Source: Welwitschia mirabilis
Taxonomy: Eukaryota > Gnetophyta > Gnetopsida > Welwitschiales
DNA length: 36,718 nt
Reading direction: 5' to 3'
Assembly: GCA_051453625.1 (NCBI GenBank)
Contig: JBOZIK010000001.1
Coordinates: 52,006,927-52,043,644 of the forward strand
In this document: piece by piece, positions 30,067 through 36,718 of the stretch
Position numbering within the stretch: position 1 is the stretch's first letter
Layout of the letters: every line of letters begins with the position of its first letter
Program-made: the position numbers and the translations under genes
The notes under the pieces: generated by a model
What the model was told of the DNA's origin: nothing
Database searches by the model: none
What the model saw: the letters and a program-made list of their open reading frames with translations, nothing else

Positions 30067-30960
30067 TAAGAATAATGCCTTGAATTTCATGATGGTGAAA
30101 TATCAAGCAGCTTATGACACAAGAAGTCTGATACAATGATAAAAAGATATGGAGGCGAGGGACAACTTGTCTAGCCAATCTGTGAATAGGAAAAGTGGAG
30201 CCAATGTTAAATTGAGAAGCAATGCAAGCATCAACATCTTTAAATTAGCAACAAATCATACGAAGAAATGTTAGCTCAAAACCCAATTTTAGCACTACTA
30301 AAAGAATAAAATGCTATTGGATCTTATCATATACCTAAGTAGAATCAAGTTTGAAGAAGAGTATCATGACTATTATTCTTCACCTATTGTAAACCCTCCC
30401 AAGCTGTAACAACATTAGAGAGGATGTATCTAGTTCAAACAAACCTATTTGCTGGAAAGAAATGCTTTTGGCAAGAATTGTCTTGAGTCGTAAAGCTAAA
30501 CACTCAGTCCGAATTTTGTAGACCATATTTAGTAATAGAACACCAATTAGAAATTTGAGTTAGATCACCCATCTTTGGAAAGAGAGGAATAACTCCTATG
30601 TTAAGGCAAGGGCCAAGAGAATCTATATGAATGAATTCTTGAATAACATGAAAAAGATCTTTTTCAAGAAGATCCCAACATTCCTTCAAAATCTTAACAG
30701 AAAAGTTATCATAACCAAGAGCTTTCCCATGAAACATTTGAAAACAAGCCAGTTTTAATTCGTTTAATGAAATATCATGTTCTAATAATTATTACATATT
30801 TTGTAAGACAAGATGAGGATAGGAATTAGTAGCTTCTTCAAAAGCCGAGCATTCACAGGATTAGCTTAAAATGAGGGAGTAAAATGACTTCGTAAATGTT
30901 ACAACAAAGAAATAGGCCCCCCTAACTAATTAATTATTGAACCACAATTCTTTAAAAAAT
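30067..30960 (-). pseudogene. LINE reverse transcriptase fragment
   Basis: Read on the minus strand from right to left. An ECSAFEEATNS piece leads into LACFQMFHGKALGYDNFSV (counterpart of the KSPGPDGF motif) and ILKECWDLLEKDLFHVIQEF, then GVIPLFPKMGDLTQISNW. After a frame change comes NMVYKIRTECLALRLKTIL, then an RYIL-N-VVTAWEGLQ piece (counterpart of GRxILDNV). KLDS at about 30340 stands for the first catalytic motif, and FPIHRLARQVVPRLHIFLS near 30130-30185 for the RQGCPLxPxLF motif. The active-site DD box should lie beyond the gap at 30066 and was not seen. Stops and frame changes are present. It differs in sequence from the 6-kb LINE. Confidence 0.8.
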
Positions 30961-31149
30961 GCTATAAAGGATTATTACACCATTGACAATAAAATTTTTA
31001 AAATAAAAATAATAAATCAACTTTTTTTAAAGCCATATGCACTTTGCAGTCTCTTTTCTAGTGTTAACAAAAATTTAAATGAACTTAAAGAAACCTCAGA
31101 CACGGGTTTATTCTAAATTCGAACTCAAGTTTTTAAAATCGTCTGAACT
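30961..31149. other. Transition from LINE remnant to gene-proximal DNA
   Basis: AT-rich, no feature recognised. CpG content rises sharply to the right of about 31130. Confidence 0.4.
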
Positions 31150-31505
31150 TTTTGTTTTTTAAAGATATTTCAAACGGAACGGAGAGAGGCAGATTAACAA
31201 ACCGAACTGACAATGTAAGCAACTTACTCCTCCCAAGCGGTCGTGAATGAAGTCTCAACTTTCCCTTTTAACAGTATCTGCCGTTGAAGGATGCTTCCCG
31301 GTCACCTACCATACGAATACCGATACAATGCCACTTCTTTACTAGGATTCCCAGCATGATTTTTCCGCCAAAGTAATATGCCCGTATGTCTGATATCCGA
31401 TCTCATGAACACTCCACCCTAGTTGGACCTTTGTGGCTTATGTCTCTCTGACTGTTTCACCGTAGCCGTTTCCTAAGTCATAGCGAAAAAGAGAGCAGAT
31501 TCAGG
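31150..31505 (+). promoter_or_regulatory. CpG-richer promoter/5'-UTR block of the ARF gene
   Basis: About 16 CpG in the 370 bases before the ARF start codon, against about two in the 500 bases at 28381-28880. CpG is kept where cytosine methylation is low, as at promoters of expressed genes. No TATA box is obvious close to the ATG, so the transcription start is unknown. The 3' part (GCGAAAAAGAGAGCAG just before the ATG) probably belongs to the 5' UTR. Confidence 0.5.
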
Positions 31506-31562
31506 ATGGGACAAGCATTCAGAAAGCTATTTGATAGCTTGTTTGGAAGCAAAGAAATGCGG
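31506..31562 (+). CDS. ADP-ribosylation factor (ARF) GTPase, first coding exon
   Basis: Nineteen codons, MGQAFRKLFDSLFGSKEMR, followed directly by a GTATGC splice donor. ARF proteins start MG, with Gly2 for N-myristoylation and an amphipathic N-terminal helix (here FRKLFDSLF) that inserts into membrane on GTP binding. They recruit coat proteins in Golgi and endosomal traffic. The exon ends after the EMR triplet, where plant ARF genes carry their first intron before the VVMLGLDAAGKTT P-loop. The start context (CAGGATGGG) is favourable. The sequence has no defect. Exon 2 with the P-loop was not found in the remaining 5.1 kb, so either the intron is very long and continues past the Copia element at 34703, or this is a 5' fragment. 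ATG choice is fixed by the conserved MG. Confidence 0.82.
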
Positions 31563-32661
31563 GTATGCTCCTAACTATGCTCTCTTCATGCTTTACAGGT
31601 TGGAGTCCTTGATTTATCATGAAAATTCGATAGCCTTTTCTTCACTGAATATATATAAACAGAAAAGGGAAGCAATCGAGAATCCCTTGTTGCTCGCAAT
31701 TCCTGGGTCGCATAGATTGATAGTTTATTTTGGTAGTGATTCTACTTGCTTTCAATTTGGAAACTCTCAAGTTTTTAATGTTTTCGTCGCTTGTACTTAA
31801 TAACATCTTTGTCGTCACACTTGGCGACTTATTATAATAAATCGAGACAAGAATTCCAAATACGATGTTTCCTCGTCAGAAGCTTGACTGCCAGTGCCAC
31901 TTGTGGGTTTCATTCTGTGCAGTATAAACTCTTATTTATCAGCACGCGGATTATCTATGACAATGGGAATTTGTAGTTGGGTTACATTTCTTAAACTTAT
32001 GGAGTTAACAGGAGTTTGAACTATTTTCTTAATAATAGTTATAAGTATTTAACGTTCGAATTCCTTTAAAAATATACTTTACAGGTGAAATGGAAGATTG
32101 TTTAAGATAAAAGAACATAACTATAAGTTTATCTTTAGTTTGTCTTCTGTTTAAGATAGCATAAGCAACCTAACAATCCTCATAGCGGAGGAAACTAAAA
32201 GCATACAAGAAAAGATGTACGCACTTGATTTCCTTATAGGGAGCAAATAAATAGAACTAAAATTATTTAAATAAAATGTCTATAACTTGCACCTGCCGCG
32301 TGGTTCTCATATGATTTGTAAAGATTCCATTTTTGCAAACTTACATGGTTGCTTTTGATTTGCGTTTTGCTTAATTGGGCATCCAATAGCTTTAGTATTA
32401 AAGAGTTTCTCTTTCTCTGCGCAAGAATTTATAGGATAATTGACCCTACTCAAGTTATTTAAGAGATTTTGGGCAGACCAAGAGTTTTCAATCCGTTGGA
32501 CCTTGTAAAAACCATATATTTTTCACTATTTAGTTCTTTCTCGTCCATGGAGGCATATGCTTTTTCCTTTTTAAATTCAAAAACAGGCTTGTTATTTATT
32601 GCATTTAAGAATAATAAAAGGTTGTTTCTGAGTTGTTGAAACTAGGGCTCTCTATTGCTAG
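31563..32661 (+). other. Intron-like sequence after the ARF exon
   Basis: Starts with GTATGC. T-rich, moderate CpG, no TE motif recognised, less decayed than the TE-filled parts. An open frame crossing the exon in another phase (31531-31800) is incidental. Confidence 0.5.
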
Positions 32662-32783
32662 CAGAATCCTGACAGGTGGCATAAAGCAGCCAAACAGTTG
32701 ATTTCTACACCTCTTCAACCTTCATTGCTTGATGAATTTCTAACAGAGGAATGCATAGATGTTGCTGAAGCAGAGGGTCATAG
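32662..32783 (+). CDS. Candidate internal exon, unrecognised protein
   Basis: 122 bases open in one frame: QNPDRWHKAAKQLISTPLQP, then SLLDEFLTEECIDVAEAEGH. It is preceded by a pyrimidine-rich acceptor (TCTCTATTGCTAG) and followed by a strong donor (ATAG|GTGAGTC). An alternative acceptor after GCAG would start it three bases later. The acidic, helix-rich composition looks like protein. It does not match ARF exon 2, so it may be an exon of another gene, an alternative exon, or a gene fragment. I do not recognise the family. Phase at the donor is 2. Confidence 0.45.
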
Positions 32784-34702
32784 GTGAGTCGGTGATTATG
32801 CACACTGGATCTGTAAAGGTGGTGATAAGGAAAACAGGAATTCTGAGAGAAGGGTGAACTTGGGTGACTAAAAATTCCTAATGCATAAGCAAAATCAGAA
32901 CTGACATAGCCATCACTTTAACAATTCTCACATTCATGAAGTGTTATTGCAAATGCTACTTTAACTGTATGTGGACAAGTGTATCAAAACCATAAACTGA
33001 TGATGGCCTAATCAGTTTGAAGTGAAAAAAAATGCTAACTAGAAAGCAATGTAATGTAGTGCCACTATGTCTAATAATAAGATACAGAACAGAAAGAGTA
33101 GAGAACGAGACAAAATAGAAAGAATGGGGATAGCAAAATATACCTGCTTGTAGAAGAGGAGATCAGTATGGTCTGAATCATGTCATTGGTTGCTTTCTTT
33201 AACAAGGATGCGGGATTAGGTATGAGTAATGCTTTAATTGCCACTCATCATGATTAATGCTGCTTGATTGCAGATGCTGGTAATGAGTGCTTTAGAAGAT
33301 GCATTTTCTTGATTGAATCTTGCAACTCTCTTACTGACAAAAGGCTATAAGTTTCCTTGTGTGGATCACTTAATTGATTGAATGTGTGACTGTCAAAAGG
33401 CCGATCTGTGTGTCAGGCTGTATGCTGGATCTATGTTGTTTAAAAACGGGTTGCTGGATGGCTTTAGGACTGCATTATGGGAGATGTTGAAGCCAATTTG
33501 AAGTGCTGAAATATCTAGATAAGATGTACTTGTCGTCTTTTAATTAAATTTTGATTTATGGCTCGTAGAACATTACAGCTGTGGGCTGATTTTGGCCCTA
33601 AATGAAAGATGTAATAGTAGATCTTTATGGTTGTCAATTAATGTGATGTTCTGAAGCTATTGTGCTAGATGTTTTGTAGATCTATATACTAATCAATAAG
33701 ATAGGATGGTTTTGAAAGGCTGATTATTGTTTTTTACAAGATTCTGTTTTGGTCTATGAGGAGTGGATTAAGCAGGGAAGGTCTCTCAGTCCAAATTGGA
33801 TTCATTGTATCTGATTAAATTGGATTGAGCTTAATTTATTTCAATTGAGTTCTGGCCGAAAAAAGGTTAAGTAGAACCTTAGTTGGCATCTCGAAGGTCA
33901 CCTGGGTGTTTTTCATGAAAGATCATAGATCCTGATCACTCTTAGCCTAGGTATCAAGTGTCTTAGTGTTCTACATTGAAATCAGGATCAGAAGGGATTA
34001 TGATTGGGGAATATGCTTGATGTTTGTCAATGTAGGTCTGAATATTATCATCACATGCTATGCCATGTGCTAAAGGGTATATGTTTTGCGCCTTGTTCAC
34101 AATGTAGATCGTAAAATTAAAACTAATGGTATATCATCCTCATATGATGGATCTATTGGGAAATGCTTAATTTGTTGGCTTGGTGCATATCTGGGGAATT
34201 GTGAAGCTAGATAAGTTCATAACACTTGGGTGTGGAGTTTTGCAATGGATCTTGGATCTTTATTGAAACATGGCTGTTATTTAAAAATTATCTTTGTACC
34301 TTTCAAGATTTCTCAATTTCTTGCAAATAAAGATCCTATCATTGTTAAGGCATGATGAAAGGCACACATCTTATCCATGCCAAGAGATAAGAAACATAAA
34401 TCTAGTAGCCCAAACAAGATGCCCAAATAAAAACATCCAAGCCCAAACTATTCATATACAAGACTTAGATGGCTTAGTCACAATTTAGTAAACAAATGAA
34501 AATTTAGTAGCTATTTTGAGGTCTCGTTCTAATTATAAGAAGGGTTACTTCTTGATCTAGCCAAGTCTCTTTAACATTAGAAACTCCATCTATGTTTTTG
34601 TTAATTTGTCATAGTTTTTGCAACGACCTAGTGAAGAATTTTGTATTTCTTAGAGGGTAACTTGAAACAAATTGAAATCCTAGAGGGAGAGTTGAATACG
34701 GT
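32784..34702. other. Intron-like or intergenic sequence, no further exon seen
   Basis: No ARF P-loop, WDVGGQ or NKQD coding segment and no TE domain was seen. Composition is milder (more G, more CpG) than in the retrotransposon blocks, compatible with a long intron or gene flank. Confidence 0.45.
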
Positions 34703-35001
34703 TGTTAAAGATTTTATTAATATAGTGTTGATGACAAATGTTGAATCAAAATGAAAATTATGTGGGAAACCAAAAATTAAAATCGTCAGCCTTATTTCAT
34801 GGCTTTGATGATGATTTACTTATCACAATGTGCCTTGTTGGTTTAATCAAGAGTTGTGAGTGTTGAGTAACAAGTCTATTTCAATGATGAAATGATAGAA
34901 CTCTTTCTAGATCAAAGTCCCAGCTCGAGAATGTAAGCAAGTCAAATCAAAAATCACTCAGGCCAGGCTTTGGGAGTTAAAGATCTTTCATCGAATGTAT
35001 T

Positions 35002-35275
35002 GGGACGTCCAATTACTCAGCCCGGGACGTCCGACCCTGTAAGTGGTTCTTCATATTGGGACGTCCGACTTCCAATCCCGGGACGTCCAACCCTGTACGC
35101 TATTTTTGATATTGGGACGTCCGACTCTATAGCCCGGGACGTCCGACCCTGTAATCTGTCAAATGTATGAGGACGTCTGAATATCCTGCCTGGAACGTCC
35201 GGACCCTGTCTCAGTTCTCTGTCAAAATTTTCGGTTAAAAATGGGACGTCCGGCAATTCATCTTGGAACATCCAG
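35002..35275 (+). repeat. Array of paired GGGACGTCC palindromes
   Basis: Exact GACGTC hexamers start at 35004, 35026, 35060, 35082, 35116, 35138, 35172 and 35245; decayed copies are AACGTC at 35194 and AACATC at 35267. Spacing is 22, 34, 22, 34, 22, 34, 22, 51, 22 bases, i.e. five pairs 22 bp apart on a 56-bp period with the last pair displaced by 17. GACGTC is the C-box form of the ACGT core bound by plant bZIP factors. Position about 140 bp upstream of the TATA box fits a U3 enhancer; binding itself is inferred. Confidence 0.92.
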
Positions 35276-35413
35276 CAAGCTACCCGTTGACGCGCGGAAA
35301 TGTGTGAAGATGAACGTTGTACACTCCTTTCGAAGCGCAAACGGCTAAGAAGGGGTTTTCTCTGGCTCTCTATCCTATGTAAAGGGCTCCTAAGGTTTTC
35401 CTCCATGGGAAAA

Positions 35414-35420
35414 CTATATA
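35414..35420 (+). promoter_or_regulatory. Putative TATA box of the Copia LTR
   Basis: CTATATA follows the ACGT array by about 140 bp and precedes the primer-binding site by about 480 bp, the expected U3/R position. Confidence 0.5.
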
Positions 35421-35896
35421 TGTCAAGATCAAAGAAGTTTAAAGCATCTAATTTTTGAAAAGAGTATCAAGAGCAGTGGATACTTGATTTGTTTATCTGA
35501 GGAGAGTGCTTCTGATCTAAACTATTGTACTTCTTCTTCTCTGATTGTATTCCTCACCGATGAATCAAAGCTTATAGGCTTATACTCCATCAGATCTCTT
35601 CTGAATACTTTCTATAGTTGCTCAAGAAAGAGCAAGCATTGTAATTAAAGCCCTGGCCAAGGGTGGTTGTGTTGTTGCACAGTATTGATTACAGGAACCA
35701 AGAGGCTTAAGGCTTGTGCTGCCTCTTGTAAGTGGAGCAAGCTTAGAGAGTCGAACCACTATAAATCGGTAGCATCTAATTGTCTCTTTTCATCTTTTGT
35801 TATTGTAGCTATTTGATTATTTTTTCTTAGATTGTTTAAAAGTCTTAAAGAAACCCTATTCATCCCCCTTCTAGGGTATTTTGTGATCTTAACAAT

Positions 35897-35908
35897 TGGT
35901 ATCAGAGC
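35897..35908 (+). other. Primer-binding site, initiator-tRNA-Met type
   Basis: TGGTATCAGAGC, an exact match to the 3' complement of plant initiator tRNA-Met used by most Copia elements, two bases after the LTR end. Confidence 0.95.
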
Positions 35909-36217
35909 CTAGTTGCTCTAGATTAGGGTTCTTTTTGTTATTGTGTGATTGCAGATCAAATGGCTTCCTCTAAGTTTTCAGAAGGACATTCAATCTCCAG
36001 ATCTCCATTGTTCTTAAGATCCATTTATGCTTATTGGAAAACCAAGATGGCTATCTTCCTACAATCCCTGGATTGTGAGCTTTGGGAATCTATTGAACTA
36101 GGCTATACAGCTCCTACCAAAGTCATTGGTAGTAAGACCATTCCAAAACCTAGAAATGAATGGGATCAAGATGACAAACGGGCTGCTCAAATGAATGTAA
36201 GGCCATGAACGCTTTGA

Positions 36218-36643
36218 TATGTGCCTTATCCTTAGAAGAATACAACTAGGTGGTTCAGTGCCCAACGGCTCAAGAATTATGGGAGACCTTAAGAGTGGCT
36301 CATGAAGGAACAAGTGTAGTGAAGAATGCCAAATTACAAATGTTAGCAACTCATTTTAAAAACATTAAAATGGAAGATTCNNNNNNNNNNNNNNNNNNNN
36401 NNNNNNNNNNNNNNNNNNNNNNNNNNNNNNNNNNNNNNNNNNNNNNNNNNNNNNNNNNNNNNNNNNNNNNNNNNNNNNNNTATGTGCCTTATTCTTAGAA
36501 GAATACAACCGGGTGGTTCAGTGCACAACGACTCAAGAAATATGGGAGACCTTAAGGGTTGCTCATGCAGGAACAGGCGTAGTGAAGAATGCCAAACTAC
36601 AAATGTTAGCAACGCAGTTTGAAAACATTAAAATGGAAGATTC
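36218..36643 (+). repeat. 163-bp gag segment duplicated across an assembly gap
   Basis: 36218-36380 and 36481-36643 align over 163 bp with no indel and 15 differences. The left copy ends exactly where the N run starts and the right copy starts exactly where it ends. The right copy has an open CGG codon where the left has TAG. Confidence 0.93.
36381..36480. other. Assembly gap, 100 N
   Basis: Fixed-size gap between the two copies of the gag segment; its true size may be zero or negative. Confidence 1.
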
Positions 36644-36718
36644 CGAATTATTCACAGAATATACCTCAAAGATAAATAACAGAGTGACTGGCATGTGGAG
36701 GTTGGGAGAAGCTATACC

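Larger units (their letters stand above)
34703..35894 (+). repeat. 5' LTR of a Copia element
   Basis: 1192 bp, starting TGTTAAAGAT and ending GATCTTAACA, near-perfect terminal inverted repeats. A primer-binding site and Copia gag follow. It holds an array of ACGT palindromes at 35002-35275, then a TATA box at about 35414. The far 3' end carries a pyrimidine-rich CCCCCTTCTAGGG block. The partner LTR lies outside the window. The LTR is rich in CpG, unlike the older elements, so it is comparatively young or shielded. Confidence 0.82.
35960..36718 (+). pseudogene. Copia gag (UBN2 / DUF4219 type), partial and broken
   Basis: ATG 35960 begins MASSKFSEGHSISRSPLFL, then YAYWKTKMAIFLQSLDCELW (the W-K-x(3)-FLQ signature of Copia gag). 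EWDQDDKRAAQMN closes the first piece before a frameshift near 36198-36203 that leads to a TGA at 36206. The frame resumes (ALSLEEYN), meets a TAG at 36249, and continues QELWETLRVAHEGT to the gap. After the gap 79 codons to the window edge are stop-free, repeating the preceding segment and then adding SELFTEYTSKINNRVTGMWR. Gag normally forms the particle around element RNA. The upstream GTG at 35945 is not needed as a start. The protein is cut by the window end. Confidence 0.85.

Noticed and set aside
31531-31800. 89-codon plus-strand frame across the ARF exon
   Set aside because: Different phase from the conserved ARF reading and a non-ATG start; it extends into the intron.
35002-35275. Regularly spaced repeats resembling a CRISPR array
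   Set aside because: Repeat cores are 9-10 bp palindromes with alternating 22/34 spacing in a plant LTR; no cas genes and no bacterial context.
35017-35406. 129-codon open frame on the minus strand, the longest gap-free one in the window
   Set aside because: It lies in the Copia LTR across the ACGT array. The CpG-rich repeat lacks stops by composition, and the translation shows no domain and only repeat-derived residues. The overlapping plus-strand frame at 34970-35170 is rejected for the same reason.
1-36718. tRNA, rRNA, snoRNA or riboswitch genes
   Set aside because: None was recognised on either strand. The TGGTATCA(G/A)AGC strings at 2643 and 35897 are retrotransposon primer sites, not tRNA genes.

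Overview
The window looks like intergenic DNA, plus one gene edge, from a very large, repeat-rich plant nuclear genome. It is AT-rich, strongly depleted of CpG, and filled with old nested retrotransposons: Ty3 (Athila/Tat-like), Copia, and L1-type LINEs of the DUF4283 / zinc-knuckle / APE / RT / zf-RVT kind. Facing LTRs differ at roughly one base in five or six by eye, so most insertions are ancient. That, together with TE-stuffed flanks of a gene, fits a gymnosperm such as a conifer, but the clade is an inference. Nothing bacterial, organellar or viral in the strict sense was seen. Five runs of N (681, 10, 140, 100 and 100 bases) interrupt the sequence.

Layout. 1-2201: a (CT)24 microsatellite, two small tandem duplications, otherwise no recognisable content. 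2202-4210: a complete but non-autonomous Ty3 element (LTR, primer site, gag remnant, purine tract, LTR, near-matching 5-bp target duplication). 4211-7450: decayed DNA, a 681-base gap and perhaps a Ty3 pol tail. 7450-14410: a Copia pol gene split in its reverse-transcriptase region by a 6-kb LINE (7537-13552). The LINE has ORF1, endonuclease, RT and zf-RVT remnants, then an unrecognised ORF and a DnaJ-type J-domain with an intact HPD motif, then a poly(A) tail and a 39-bp target duplication. 14465-15100: a stretch holding a perfect 46-bp inverted repeat. 15100-15440: a pol scrap of an older Athila-like element. 15450-26283: a near-complete, heavily mutated Athila-like Ty3 element (LTR, primer site, gag, protease, RT/RNase H, integrase, LTR), with a 5'-truncated LINE (17567-18617) inserted in gag. 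27078-29966: LTR, primer site and gag of a further Ty3 element, ending at a gap. 30067-30960: a LINE RT fragment on the minus strand.

31150-34700: the only host-gene-like part. A CpG-richer block leads to a first coding exon of an ADP-ribosylation factor (ARF) GTPase at 31506-31562, ending in a splice donor at the position where plant ARF genes have their first intron. A second exon-like open stretch with splice signals lies at 32662-32783; it does not look like ARF. 34703-36718: the 5' LTR, primer site and broken gag of a Copia element. Its LTR carries a strikingly regular array of GACGTC (ACGT-core) palindromes upstream of a TATA box. A 163-bp gag segment is duplicated on both sides of the last assembly gap.

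There is no operon-like co-operation between genes. The structure is a record of insertion order: Copia first, then the J-domain LINE inside it; an old Athila-like element, then a younger relative beside or inside it, then a LINE inside that. The items most worth a second look are the J-domain and unknown ORF carried by the LINE, the ACGT array, the perfect inverted repeat, and the orphan exon next to the ARF exon.
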